Positions 18,680-27,331 of a DNA stretch of 64,000 nt are shown piece after piece. The translations under genes and the position numbers were made by a program. Under the pieces are notes generated by a model. It made no database searches. It saw nothing but the letters and a program-made list of their open reading frames with translations, and had not been told where the DNA came from. The DNA lies in NCBI RefSeq assembly GCF_013409625.1, contig NZ_JACCBF010000001.1, positions 2,545,001-2,609,000 of the forward strand, given 5' to 3'. Position 1 is the first letter of the stretch, and the number at the start of each line of letters is the position of its first letter. Origin of the DNA: Nocardioides kongjuensis (lineage in GTDB: Bacteria; Actinomycetota; Actinomycetes; Propionibacteriales; Nocardioidaceae).

Positions 18680-18837
18680 CCGCTGTAACACGTGGTTCGC
18701 CGCTGTGGGGGGCCGGTGCCGTATGTAACACGTCGTTGGCCCCACCACCCGCCACGTGTCACCTCTGGCAGCCCCGTGCAGCCCGGCATTCGGGTGGTCT
18801 CGGGGCGGGTAGTGCAGCGAACCACGTGTTACAGCGG
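18680..18837. repeat. 158-bp intergenic inverted-repeat element with four copies of a GTAACACGTnGTT core
   Basis: The 294-base gap between mec and the desaturase holds no gene. Its outer arms, 18680-18700 and 18817-18837, are perfectly complementary over 21 bases. The core GTAACACGTGGTT occurs forward at 18685-18697, as the variant GTAACACGTCGTT at 18725-18737, reversed as a partial copy at 18750-18762, and reversed in full at 18820-18832. The copies therefore nest as two hairpins. No target-site duplication is obvious at the edges. It could be a mobile palindromic element (MITE/REP type), an operator array, or a large RNA hairpin after the desaturase gene. Confidence 0.75.
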
Positions 18838-18896
18838 TGGAGCCGCCCGCCACCTCGCCCACCGAGCCCGCCCCACCGAGCCCCGGCCCGGTGGAC

Positions 18897-19850
18897 TCAG
18901 GCGGCAGGCGTGACGGACTTGGCCCGGATCCGCTCGGCCGTGGGCCAGCGCACGTCGCGCACCCAGCCCAGTTTCTCGAGCACCCAGATGATGCGGGCGG
19001 AGGTGTCGAGCTGGAAGCGCTTCACCCCGTGCCGCGCGGAGGTCGGGTCGGCGTGGTGGAGGTTGTGCCAGGACTCGCCGCCCGACGGGATGGCGAGCCA
19101 CCACACGTTGCCGGAGAAGTCGCGCGAGGCGAACGGGCGCTCGCCGAGGGTGTGGCAGATCGAGTTGATCGACCAGGTGACGTGGTGGATCAGGCCGATC
19201 CGGACCACGGTGCCCCAGAAGAACGCGGTGAGCGCGCCCTGCCACGACCAGGTGAGCAGCGCGCCGAGGAGCGGCGGGAGGAAGATCGAGGTGAGCACCC
19301 ACAGCCAGAACAGGCGGGAGATGCGGACCAGGTCGCGGTCCTTGGCGAGGTCGGGGGCGTACTTGTCGATGGAGGTCTGCTCGGGGTCGAACAGCCAGCC
19401 GACGTGCGCCCACACGAAGCCCTTCGTGAGGCCGCGCAGGCTGTTGCCGTAGCGCCACGGCGAGTGCGGGTCGCCGTCCTTGTCGGAGAACTTGTGGTGC
19501 TTGCGGTGGTCGGCGACCCAGCGGATCACCGGACCCTCGATCGCCATCGACCCGAGGATCGCGAGGGTGATCTTCACGGCCCGGTTCGGCTTGAACGACT
19601 TGTGCGTGAAGAGCCGGTGGAAGCCGACGGTGATGCCGTGCAGGGTCAGGCCGTACATCACGAAGGTGATCACGACGTCGCTCCAGCCGAGCCAGCCACC
19701 CCACGCGACGGGGATCGCGGCGAGGAAGGCGAGGAACGGGACGGCGATGAACAGGCCCAGCGCGAGGCGCTCCCAGAAGCCCTGGGTGTCGCCACCCATG
19801 GTCGCCCTGGGGGTGGTCGGCGGCTGCGGACGCTCGTCGATCGCGGTCAC
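18897..19850 (-). CDS. Acyl-CoA (stearoyl-CoA type) fatty acid desaturase
   Basis: Membrane di-iron desaturase that puts a cis double bond (delta-9 type in relatives) into acyl chains. 317 residues with all three histidine boxes: HRLFTH (78-83), HRKHH (115-119) and HNLHH (262-266), and four membrane helices (about 33-50, 57-75, 183-200, 207-225). GTG start at 19850 has the -10 box TAGGCT seven bases upstream (leaderless). That box shares bases with the stop codon of the response-regulator gene. Part of the insertion between DUF2017 and mec. Adjusts membrane fluidity. Confidence 0.92.
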   Translation of the reverse strand: MTAIDERPQPPTTPRATMGGDTQGFWERLALGLFIAVPFLAFLAAIPVAWGGWLGWSDVVITFVMYGLTLHGITVGFHRLFTHKSFKPNRAVKITLAILGSMAIEGPVIRWVADHRKHHKFSDKDGDPHSPWRYGNSLRGLTKGFVWAHVGWLFDPEQTSIDKYAPDLAKDRDLVRISRLFWLWVLTSIFLPPLLGALLTWSWQGALTAFFWGTVVRIGLIHHVTWSINSICHTLGERPFASRDFSGNVWWLAIPSGGESWHNLHHADPTSARHGVKRFQLDTSARIIWVLEKLGWVRDVRWPTAERIRAKSVTPAA

Positions 19851-19857
19851 ACGACCA

Positions 19858-19863
19858 AGCCTA
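19858..19863 (-). promoter_or_regulatory. -10 box of the desaturase, overlapping the upstream stop codon
   Basis: TAGGCT on the minus strand begins with the TAG stop of the CitB-type regulator gene (19861-19863) and is seven bases from the desaturase GTG. Confidence 0.55.
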
Positions 19864-20568
19864 TGCCGTGACGCGATACCTGCGTTCGGGCCGTCCAGTG
19901 CCGCCGTACCGCAGCCGGACCTCGGCCGTCCCGATGTCGACGAAGTGCTCGAGGTAGCGCCGCGCCGTGACCCGCGAGAGCCCGACCGCGTCGGCGGTCT
20001 CGGACGCCGAGATCTCCCCCGCGGCCCGCGCCGCCTCGAGGACGAGGTCGGCCGTCTCGGGGCTGAGCCCCTTCGGCAGTCCCTGCGGTACGACGGCCTG
20101 TCGGCCCGCCCCGAACGCCCGGTCGATCGTCGCCTGGTCGACCTCCTCCTCGTCGTGGCCGACGGCGCCCGGCAGCGTGGCCAGCGTGGCCGCGACCCGG
20201 CGCAGGCGGTCGGCGAGGTCGTCGTACTCGAAGGGCTTGACGAGGTACTGCATCGCGCCGCCGTGGAGGGCGGCACGGACGGCGGCGGCACCGCGCTCGG
20301 CGGTGACCATGACGACCGCGACGTCGCGGCCCTGCTCGCGGGACTGGCCGCGCAGCCGCTCGAGCACCTCGAGACCGGACAGGTCGGGCAGGTGGACGTC
20401 GAGGAGGACCAGGTCGGGCTGCAGGGCGGCCGCGAGCTCGATCGCCTCGCCGCCGGTGCGAGCGGTGCCGACGACCTCGAAGCCGTCGGTCTGCTCGACG
20501 AAGCGCCCGTGGATGCGCGCGACCATGAAGTCGTCGTCGACGACGAGGACCCTCAGCGCCCGGCTCAC
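19861..20568 (-). CDS. CitB/DcuR-type response regulator
   Basis: 235 residues. The receiver domain has DDD at 11-13, phospho-acceptor Asp57 in LVLLDVHLPD and YLVKPFEYDD. The C-terminal domain has a helix-turn-helix in ISASETADAVGLSRVTARRY and an RYGGTGRPERRY wing, as in CitB/DctR regulators of di- and tricarboxylate transport. The GTG overlaps the kinase stop (GTGA). With the kinase it most likely controls the divergent tctCBA-usp operon. Confidence 0.92.
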   Translation of the reverse strand: MSRALRVLVVDDDFMVARIHGRFVEQTDGFEVVGTARTGGEAIELAAALQPDLVLLDVHLPDLSGLEVLERLRGQSREQGRDVAVVMVTAERGAAAVRAALHGGAMQYLVKPFEYDDLADRLRRVAATLATLPGAVGHDEEEVDQATIDRAFGAGRQAVVPQGLPKGLSPETADLVLEAARAAGEISASETADAVGLSRVTARRYLEHFVDIGTAEVRLRYGGTGRPERRYRVTA

Positions 20569-22253
20569 GGTTGCCCATCCTGACCCACGGCGCTCCCGAT
20601 CGGGAGGACCACCCGGAACTCGGCGCCGCTGCCGTCGCCGTCCTCCTCGGGATCGGCGGCGTCGACGACGACCTCGCCGCCGCGCTGGGCACAGATCAGG
20701 CGGACCAGCGGCAGCCCGATCCCCCGCCCGCCGAGGACCGCCTCCTTGGTGGAGAAGCCGCGCACGAAGATCGCGTCCCGCAGCTCGTCCGGGACGCCCG
20801 GGCCGTTGTCGCGGACGCGGACGTGGACGGCCCGCTCGTCCGCGTGCACCCACACCTCGACCAGCGCGTCCGGCCGGCCGGCGCACGCGTCGACCCCGTT
20901 GTCGACCAGGTTGCCCAGGACCGTCGTCAGGTCCGCGCTCTCGTCGGGCGCGAGGACGGGCAGCCGGGACCCGGGATCCAGCTCGAGCGCGACCCCGCGC
21001 TCCTCGGCGACCGCGTGCTTGGCGACGACGAGTGCCGCGACCGCGGGGTCGGCGAGGCGCTTCGCGACGTGCTCGCCCACCTCGGCACGGTGCCGGGTCA
21101 GGGTGCCGACGAGGGCGGCCACCTCGTCGTACTCCCCCAGCTGGACCAGCCCGGAGATCGTGTGCAGCCGGTTGTCGAACTCGTGGGTCTGCGCGCGCAG
21201 GGTGTCGGTGATCGAGAGGTTCGAGCTGAGCTGGCTCTGCAGCGAGACCAGCTCGGTGCGGTCGCGGAGCGTGGTGACGGTGCCGATGCCGCGGCCGCCG
21301 GACGACGCGTCGCCGCGGTTGAACACGACCACCCGGGTGCCGACGAGGGCGAGCGCGTCGCGGACCTCGGCCCCCTCCCCTGTCAGCAGCGCCACGACGT
21401 GCGGGTCGAGGCCGAGCTCGTCGACCCGTCGCCCCACCGGGTCGGGGCCGGCGTCGAGGCCGAGCGTGGCGCGGGCGGCGTCGTTCATCGCCGTCACCCG
21501 GCCGTCGGTCCCGACGCCGACGACGCCCTCACGGATGGCGTGCAGCAGTGCCTCGCGGTGGTCGGCCAGGTGGGCGAGCTCGGTGGTGCCGAGGCCCCGC
21601 GTCGAGCGGCGCACCATCCGCGCGACCAGCCAGGTGCCGACCAGGCCCAGCAGGGCGCCGAGCCCCAGGAAGAGGCCCAGCTCGGGCACGGCCTCGGCGA
21701 GCTGGTCCCCCAGCGACGGGTACGCCGCCTCCGCGACGATGGCGCCGACGGCACCGTTGTCACCGGGCAGGTCCGCGATGACGGGCGCGAAAGCCGCCAC
21801 CCGGCGCTCTCCCCCGGCCTCGACGTCGACGGTGCCGCCCCGCCCGGCCGCCACGTCGGCACCGCCGAGGTCGGCCCGCTTCCCCACCCGGCTGGCGTCG
21901 GTGGCTGCCAGCACGGTGCCGTCGGGACCCACGACGAGGACGTCGGTGGCGCCCGAGAGGCGCACCCCGCGCTCGGCGTACGACGTGAGGTCGGCCGTGA
22001 CCTGCCACAGCTCGGTGCCGCCGCGGACGTCCTCGAGCGCGGTCCGCACGAAGTCCTGCACGGCGACGTACTCCGCCAGCGAGCGCATCTGCGCGCCGCG
22101 CTCGTCGGCGAAGTCGGCGTTGGACTGGCGGATGCTCAGCACACCGACGGCAGTGAGCAGCACGACGATCACGACGAGCTGCAGGAGCAGCACCTTCGCC
22201 GCCAGGGTCAGCTCTCCGCGACGCCATCGCAGCGGGTTCATCGGCGTGACCAC
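20565..22253 (-). CDS. CitA/DcuS-type sensor histidine kinase
   Basis: About 562 residues: membrane helix near 18-38, a periplasmic-type PAS/sCache ligand domain (about 40-170), a second membrane helix, a cytoplasmic PAS, then the SpoOB-like dimerisation helix with the phospho-acceptor His in QTHEFDNRLHTISGL, and a HATPase domain (VLGNLVDNGVDAC, GRGIGLPLV). This layout senses citrate or related carboxylates directly. GTG 22253 is favoured because AGGAGG ends 11 bases upstream; ATG 22241 is the alternative. Divergent from tctC across 110 bases. Confidence 0.9.
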   Translation of the reverse strand: MVTPMNPLRWRRGELTLAAKVLLLQLVVIVVLLTAVGVLSIRQSNADFADERGAQMRSLAEYVAVQDFVRTALEDVRGGTELWQVTADLTSYAERGVRLSGATDVLVVGPDGTVLAATDASRVGKRADLGGADVAAGRGGTVDVEAGGERRVAAFAPVIADLPGDNGAVGAIVAEAAYPSLGDQLAEAVPELGLFLGLGALLGLVGTWLVARMVRRSTRGLGTTELAHLADHREALLHAIREGVVGVGTDGRVTAMNDAARATLGLDAGPDPVGRRVDELGLDPHVVALLTGEGAEVRDALALVGTRVVVFNRGDASSGGRGIGTVTTLRDRTELVSLQSQLSSNLSITDTLRAQTHEFDNRLHTISGLVQLGEYDEVAALVGTLTRHRAEVGEHVAKRLADPAVAALVVAKHAVAEERGVALELDPGSRLPVLAPDESADLTTVLGNLVDNGVDACAGRPDALVEVWVHADERAVHVRVRDNGPGVPDELRDAIFVRGFSTKEAVLGGRGIGLPLVRLICAQRGGEVVVDAADPEEDGDGSGAEFRVVLPIGSAVGQDGQP

Positions 22254-22363
22254 AACGACCACAACCTCCTTTGCGTCCGCAAGCGTGACGGCCGCCACAG
22301 GCCACGGACATGCTGGCACGGATCGCCCGTGACGGCGCTCACCACCCAACCCGGAGGTACCCC

Positions 22364-23350
22364 ATGCATCGCCCAGGGCGTGTCCTGACGGCACTCCTCG
22401 TCGCGCTGGCGCTCGCGGTCGTCGCGAGCGGCTGCGGCGTCACCCGCGGCTCGGACGACCCGAGCAACCGGCGGCTGCGGATGATGATCCCCAACAGCGT
22501 CGGCGGCGGCTACGACCTCACCGGCCGCGCCGCGGCACGCGCGATGGAGGACAACGACCTCACCGGTCGCTTCGAGATCACCAACGTGCAGGGTGCCAGC
22601 GGCACCGTCGCGATGCAGCGGCTGGTCAACGAGAAGGGCGCCGACGACCTCATGATGATCATGGGGCTCGGCGTGGTCGGCGCGGTCTACACCAACAAGT
22701 CCAGCGCCACCCCGCTGAAGATGACGCCGATCGCGCGGCTCGTCGAGGAGCAGGAGGGCATCCTGGTGCCCGCCGACTCGCCGTTCGAGACGGTCGACGA
22801 CCTGGTCGCGGCCTGGCGCAAGGACCCGGGCGGCCTCACCGTCGGCGGCGGCTCCAGCAACGGCGGCCCCGACCACCTGTTCCCGATGCAGCTCGCCGAC
22901 ACGATCGGCGTCGACCCGAAGCAGGTCAACTACATCTCCTACGACGGCGGCGGCCCCCTCACGACCGCGCTGCTCGGCGCCAAGATCGACGTGGGCATGT
23001 CCGGCCTCGGCGAGTTCGAGGGCCAGATCAAGGACGGCAAGCTGCGGGTCCTCGCGGTCTCGGGCGCCGAGCGCCTCGACGGGATCGACGCCCCGACGCT
23101 CACCGAGTCCGGCGTCGACCTGGTGTTCACCAACTGGCGCGGGGTCCTCGCGCCGCCCGGCATCTCCGAGGCCCAGCGGGACTACCTCACCGACCTGCTG
23201 ACCGAGATGCACGACACGGCCGAGTGGAAGGACGCACTCGAGGCCAACGGCTGGACCGACAACTTCGCCACCGGCAAGGAGTTCGAGGACTTCCTCGCCG
23301 AGCAGGACGACCGCGTCGCCGACACCCTGAAGGAGCTGGGACTCGCATGA
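22364..23350 (+). CDS. tctC: TctC, tricarboxylate-binding lipoprotein
   Basis: Extracytoplasmic substrate-binding component of a tripartite tricarboxylate transporter (TTT). 328 residues with a lipoprotein signal peptide (VVASGC, lipidated Cys24). The Bug/TctC fold shows GGGYDLTGRAAA near the N-terminus, NVQGASGTVAMQRL and YDGGGPLTTALLGAKIDVG. It delivers citrate or a similar acid to TctA/TctB. GGAGG lies 7 bases before the ATG. ATGA overlap with tctB. Likely induced by the divergent CitAB-type pair. Substrate identity is inferred. Confidence 0.92.
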   Translation: MHRPGRVLTALLVALALAVVASGCGVTRGSDDPSNRRLRMMIPNSVGGGYDLTGRAAARAMEDNDLTGRFEITNVQGASGTVAMQRLVNEKGADDLMMIMGLGVVGAVYTNKSSATPLKMTPIARLVEEQEGILVPADSPFETVDDLVAAWRKDPGGLTVGGGSSNGGPDHLFPMQLADTIGVDPKQVNYISYDGGGPLTTALLGAKIDVGMSGLGEFEGQIKDGKLRVLAVSGAERLDGIDAPTLTESGVDLVFTNWRGVLAPPGISEAQRDYLTDLLTEMHDTAEWKDALEANGWTDNFATGKEFEDFLAEQDDRVADTLKELGLA

Positions 23351-23850
23351 GCGCGACACCGACCACCCCCCTGATCGACAAGGCGCAGTACGGCCTGGCC
23401 GCCTTCCTCGGCCTCGCCGGGGGCTACGTCCTGCTCGACGCGGCCGGCCTCGAGGACGGCTTCGCCGACCAGCCGGTCCAGCCCTACACGCTGCCGTACG
23501 TCGTCGGCGCCGGCCTCGTGGTCCTCGGGATCCTGCTCGCGATCGCCACCGCCCGCGGCGACCGGCCCGAGGCCGAGGAGGGCGAGGACATCGACCTCAC
23601 CCAGGGCACGGACGTCCGTACGGTCGGGCTGCTCGCCCTCGTGCTGGTCGCCAACATCGTGCTGATCGACTTCCTCGGCTGGGCGATCACCGGCGCCCTG
23701 CTGTTCGCCGGCTCGGCCGTCGTGCTCGGCAGCCGCAGCTGGTTGCGTGACATCGCCGTGGGCGTCGCCCTGTCGGTCGGCAGCTGGTACGGCTTCTACG
23801 TCGGCCTCGGGATCCCGATCCCCGCCGGCATCCTGGACGGAGTGCTCTGA
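23347..23850 (+). CDS. tctB: TctB, small membrane subunit of the TTT transporter
   Basis: 167 residues with four predicted helices (about 16-34, 50-68, 95-115, 130-160) and a charged cytoplasmic loop (69-90, rich in Asp/Glu). Low sequence conservation is normal for TctB; identity rests on size, topology and its place between tctC and tctA. Starts in an ATGA overlap with tctC and ends in TGATG with tctA, so the three are translationally coupled. Confidence 0.88.
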   Translation: MSATPTTPLIDKAQYGLAAFLGLAGGYVLLDAAGLEDGFADQPVQPYTLPYVVGAGLVVLGILLAIATARGDRPEAEEGEDIDLTQGTDVRTVGLLALVLVANIVLIDFLGWAITGALLFAGSAVVLGSRSWLRDIAVGVALSVGSWYGFYVGLGIPIPAGILDGVL

Positions 23851-25370
23851 TGGACCTGCTGCTCGACGGCTTCCAGACCGCCCTCACCCCCGAGAACCTG
23901 CTCTTCGCCGCCCTCGGCGTGCTGCTCGGCACCGCTGTCGGCGTGCTCCCGGGCATCGGGCCGGCGATGACCCTGGCCCTGCTGCTGCCGGTGACCTACA
24001 GCGTCGGCGCGGACAGCGCGATCATCATGTTCGCCGGCATCTACTACGGCGGCATGTACGGCGGCTCGACCACCTCGATCCTGCTCAACACCCCCGGCGA
24101 GTCCTCGTCGGTGATCACGGCGATCGAGGGCAACAAGATGGCCAAGGCGGGACGAGCGGCCCAGGCCCTCGCCACCGCCGCGATCGGCTCGTTCGTGGCC
24201 GGCAGCATCGCGACGGTGCTGCTGTGGATCGTCACCCCGCAGGTGGCCGACGTCGTCGTCACGCTCGGCTCCCCGTCGTACTTCGCCCTGATGGTGCTGG
24301 CGCTCTTCGCCGTCACCGCGGTGCTGGGCTCCTCCAAGCTGCGCGGCTTCATCGCGCTCTTCCTCGGCCTCGCGATCGGCCTGGTCGGCACCAGCACCGG
24401 CCAGGCGCGGCTGACCTTCGGGGAGCCGCTGCTGGCCGACGGCATCGACATCGTCGTCGTCGCGGTCGCGCTGTTCGCGATCGGCGAGGCGCTGTGGGTC
24501 GCCGCCCACCTGCGCCGCAAGCCGCTGGAGATCATCCCTGTCGGCCAGCCGTGGATGAGCCGCGAGGACTGGGGCCGCTCGTGGAAGCCGTGGCTGCGCG
24601 GCACCGCCTTCGGCTTCCCGTTCGGTGCGCTGCCCGCCGGTGGCGCGGAGCTGCCGACCTTCTTGTCGTACGCGACCGAGAAGAAGCTCACCAAGCACCC
24701 CGAGGAGTTCGGCAAGGGCGCGATCGAGGGCGTCGCCGGCCCGGAGGCCGCCAACAACGCCTCGGCCGCCGGCACCCTGGTCCCGCTGCTCGCGCTCGGG
24801 CTGCCGACCACGGCGACCGCCGCGATCATGCTGGTCGCGCTGCAGGGCTACGGCTTCCAGACCGGCCCGACCCTGATGGACGACCACCCCGACCTGGTCT
24901 GGGGCCTGCTGGCCAGCCTGTTCGTGGCCAACGCGCTGCTGCTCGTCCTCAACCTGCCGATGGCCCCGCTGTGGGCGCGACTGCTGCGGATCCCCCGGCC
25001 CTACCTGTACGCCGGCATCCTCTTCTTCGCCTCGCTCGGCGCCTACAGCGTGAACTTCCAGGCCTTCGACCTGGCCCTTCTGCTGGCGATCGGCGTCCTC
25101 GGCTTCTTCATGCGCCGCTTCGGCGTCCCGGTGCTGCCGCTGATCATCGGCGTCATCCTCGGCCCGAAGCTCGAGGACCAGCTGACCACCGCACTGAAGA
25201 TCTCGCAGGGCGACGTCAGCACCCTGTGGAGCGAGCCGGTCGCCGTCGTCGTCTACGTCGTGATGGCGCTGCTGCTCGTCGCCATGACCGTCGCCGGCCT
25301 GCGCAAGCCGTCGGCCCCGCCGGCCGGCACCGGCACCGACACCGAGGAGAAGGAGATGGTCGAGCGATGA
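23850..25370 (+). CDS. tctA: TctA, large membrane subunit of the TTT transporter
   Basis: 506 residues, about 11-12 membrane helices, the transport channel of the TTT system. Family signatures are clear: [21 protein letters not shown] near residue 30 (with the conserved G-x-x-P-G-I-G-P), [20 protein letters not shown], and [34 protein letters not shown]. The charged C-terminal tail ([21 protein letters not shown] in part) is longer than usual. Overlaps the universal stress protein gene by ATGA. Confidence 0.95.
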   Translation: MDLLLDGFQTALTPENLLFAALGVLLGTAVGVLPGIGPAMTLALLLPVTYSVGADSAIIMFAGIYYGGMYGGSTTSILLNTPGESSSVITAIEGNKMAKAGRAAQALATAAIGSFVAGSIATVLLWIVTPQVADVVVTLGSPSYFALMVLALFAVTAVLGSSKLRGFIALFLGLAIGLVGTSTGQARLTFGEPLLADGIDIVVVAVALFAIGEALWVAAHLRRKPLEIIPVGQPWMSREDWGRSWKPWLRGTAFGFPFGALPAGGAELPTFLSYATEKKLTKHPEEFGKGAIEGVAGPEAANNASAAGTLVPLLALGLPTTATAAIMLVALQGYGFQTGPTLMDDHPDLVWGLLASLFVANALLLVLNLPMAPLWARLLRIPRPYLYAGILFFASLGAYSVNFQAFDLALLLAIGVLGFFMRRFGVPVLPLIIGVILGPKLEDQLTTALKISQGDVSTLWSEPVAVVVYVVMALLLVAMTVAGLRKPSAPPAGTGTDTEEKEMVER

Positions 25371-25759
25371 GCATCGTGGTCGCCTACAGCGCGGACCGGT
25401 ACGGCGCCGCCGCCCTCGAGCACGCCGCCGAGCTCGCCCGCAAGGACCGCACCCGCCTGGTCGTGGTCAACGCGACGCTCGGCAGCAGCCTGGTCGACAG
25501 CCGCTTCGCGCACGACGCGGACATCGCCGCGTTGCAGGACCGGCTGGCCGCGGAGGGGCTCGACGTCGTCGTACGCCACGACGTGGTCGACGACGTCGCC
25601 GACGCCGTCGTCGCCGCGGCCGACGAGGAGCACGCCACGCTGATCGTGGTCGGCATCCGGCACCGCACGCCTGTGGGCAAGCTGCTGCTCGGCAGCGTCG
25701 CGCAGCGGATCATCCTCGAGGCGCACTGCCCGGTGCTGGCGGTCAAGCCGGCGGCCTGA
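25367..25759 (+). CDS. Universal stress protein, UspA family
   Basis: 130-residue single Usp domain beginning [20 protein letters not shown] and with the ATP-binding-type segment [22 protein letters not shown] (G-2x-G-9x-G-S form). It overlaps tctA by four bases and so belongs to the tct operon. Usp domains sometimes regulate the transporter they are encoded with, but the role here is only inferred from the coupling. The end is convergent with DUF2017, 48 bases away. Confidence 0.9.
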   Translation: MSIVVAYSADRYGAAALEHAAELARKDRTRLVVVNATLGSSLVDSRFAHDADIAALQDRLAAEGLDVVVRHDVVDDVADAVVAAADEEHATLIVVGIRHRTPVGKLLLGSVAQRIILEAHCPVLAVKPAA

Positions 25760-25807
25760 CACGTGGGTCGCGGCTGCCGGACCAGCTGTCGGGAGCCCGC
25801 ACCGCGC

Positions 25808-26392
25808 TCAACGCACCGCGGCGACCAGCGTCTCCTGCAGGAACCCGAGCCACTCGTAGATGTTGTGCGCCTGGGCGCGCGGGTCGTCGTCGGGCAGCGA
25901 GTACCAGTAGCCCTCGTCGCCCTCCTCGACCTCGAGGCGGGTGCCGAGGGCCAGGCGCAGGTCGGTGAGGGAACGCATCCAGACCAGCGCGGTCTCGGGC
26001 TCCAGCTCCACGTCGATGGTGATGCCCTCGTCGGTCGGCTCGGGCGGCAGCCCGGCCTCCTCGAGCACGTCGATCACGGTGCCCGCGGCGCGGGCCTTGC
26101 CGTCGCGCAGGGCACCCTCGGTGTAGCGGCGGAACTCACCGGCCGCCTCGTCGTCGCCCCGGTAGGCGTTGGGGAACAGCCGGCGCAGGACCGGGTCGTC
26201 GGGCTCGGTGGTCGGACCGGAGAAGTCGAGGAGGGCCTCGAGCGGGTCGCGCTCGGTGGCGGCGATCGCCGACTCGTTGTGCAGCAGCTCGACGAGCTGG
26301 CCGGCCAGCGAGCGCAGCAGGTCGGCCTCGAAGACCGAGAAGGTCGCGATGGCGCGCTTGCTCCGACGGTGCCGGACGAATCCAGAGGTCAC
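25808..26392 (-). CDS. DUF2017 family protein
   Basis: 194-residue acidic cytoplasmic protein of the actinobacterial DUF2017 family, nearly always encoded directly after clpS. Recognisable segments are FSVFEADLLRSLAGQLVELL at the start and HNIYEWLGFLQETLV at the end. Function unknown; the fixed pairing suggests a link with ClpS-dependent proteolysis. The GTG start shares a base with the clpS stop (TAGTG). In M. tuberculosis the same place is held by Rv1332. Confidence 0.88.
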   Translation of the reverse strand: MTSGFVRHRRSKRAIATFSVFEADLLRSLAGQLVELLHNESAIAATERDPLEALLDFSGPTTEPDDPVLRRLFPNAYRGDDEAAGEFRRYTEGALRDGKARAAGTVIDVLEEAGLPPEPTDEGITIDVELEPETALVWMRSLTDLRLALGTRLEVEEGDEGYWYSLPDDDPRAQAHNIYEWLGFLQETLVAAVR

Positions 26393-26700
26393 TACTCAGC
26401 CTTCGACAGGGTCGCCCAGAGGCCGTACTCGTGCATCGCCTGCACGTCGCGCTCCATCTCCTCGCGGGTGCCGCTGCTGACGACGGACCTGCCGTCCTCG
26501 TGGACCTCCATCATCAGCTTCTCGGCCTTCTTCTTGCCGTAGCCGAAGTGCTTCTGGAAGACGAAGGTGACGTACGACATCAGGTTCACGGGGTCGTTCC
26601 ACACCACCGTCACCCACGGGGTGTCGGCGAGCGTGATCGATTCCGGGGTGAGGTCCTGCTGGACTCCCGGATCGACCTTCTCCGGGCTCGCGGTCGTCAC
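26392..26700 (-). CDS. clpS: ClpS, N-end-rule adaptor of the ClpAP/ClpCP protease
   Basis: Delivers proteins with destabilising N-terminal residues to the Clp ATPase. 102 residues: a flexible N-terminus (1-25), then the core with VVWNDPVNLMSYV (the NDPVN loop that binds the N-degron), FQKHFGYGKKKAEKLMMEVHEDGRS in part, and the final ERDVQAMHEYGLWATL. GTG start; no Shine-Dalgarno visible. Head of the conserved backbone that continues (after an insertion) with mec-cysO-cysM. Confidence 0.94.
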   Translation of the reverse strand: MTTASPEKVDPGVQQDLTPESITLADTPWVTVVWNDPVNLMSYVTFVFQKHFGYGKKKAEKLMMEVHEDGRSVVSSGTREEMERDVQAMHEYGLWATLSKAE

Positions 26701-26722
26701 GGTCCCATGGTGTCACAGGGGG

Positions 26723-27265
26723 TCAGGAGCACCACTTGTCGGCCAGCGTCGTGACGACGTTGAAGTTCCGGTTGGTGGCCACCACCTGCAGCGCCTTCTC
26801 GCACTTGAACGGGTCCACCCCACCCGCCTGGTAGCCCGGTCCGAGCAGCAGGTGCACCGCGCGATGTCGTACGACGGCCGCGTTGACCTCGTCGCTGCGC
26901 GCCTCCAGCTCGGCGACCCGGGCGGGGTCGGGCTCCTCCTTGAGCAGGTAGACGTAGTGCCGTTCGAGGTCGGCCCGGGCCGCGGTCAGCTCTCGTGCGT
27001 CCTGCGCGACGACGCGCAGCTCGTCCGGCGTGTACACGATGGTCGGCACCTCGAACCCGGCCTGCTCCCGGTAGGCCCGCTCCAGGGTCGCCTCGACCTT
27101 CGCACGCGAGCGCAACGAGGTGGTCAGCCGCACGTTGCCGGTGTTGATGTGGGTCAGCACGTCGGTGCCGCCGGCCGCCTCGGTCGCGGCGACGATGTCG
27201 GCCTTGGCGAACCTGCGGTTCGGCCCGAGGTTGATGGCGCGCAGGAAGGCGACGTAGGTCGGCAT
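26723..27265 (-). CDS. DUF1697 family protein
   Basis: 180-residue protein with the DUF1697 hallmark N-terminus TYVAFLRAINLGPNRRFAKADI and the HINTGNVRLTT and FKCEKALQVVATNRNFNVV segments. The family is widespread, monomeric and without an agreed function. The ATG at 27265 is the family start. It ends 22 bases before the clpS start on the same strand and is divergent from the marR gene. Confidence 0.88.
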   Translation of the reverse strand: MPTYVAFLRAINLGPNRRFAKADIVAATEAAGGTDVLTHINTGNVRLTTSLRSRAKVEATLERAYREQAGFEVPTIVYTPDELRVVAQDARELTAARADLERHYVYLLKEEPDPARVAELEARSDEVNAAVVRHRAVHLLLGPGYQAGGVDPFKCEKALQVVATNRNFNVVTTLADKWCS

Positions 27266-27302
27266 GGACTCATTGTGGCGTGCCCCACCCTCACTCGACT
27301 TG

Positions 27303-27317
27303 CATAGGTTTCCTATG
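27303..27317. promoter_or_regulatory. CATAGG-TTT-CCTATG palindrome, likely MarR operator
   Basis: A perfect 6-3-6 palindrome immediately before the marR gene and overlapping its probable promoter (TAATGT at 27318-27323, eight bases before GTG 27332). The flanks TG…TAA keep partial symmetry. AT-rich, single and well placed for autorepression. Confidence 0.7.
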
Positions 27318-27331
27318 TAATGTGGACGGAC

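Noticed and set aside
18603..18755. N-terminal extension of Mec by about 50 residues
   Set aside because: The extension is Pro/Gly/Ala-rich and runs into the inverted-repeat element; the family starts at the LRID segment, which has its own -10 box.
22310..22330. CTGGCACGGATCGCCC resembling a sigma-54 -24/-12 promoter before tctC
   Set aside because: The TTGCA half is missing, and sigma-54 is not expected in actinobacteria.
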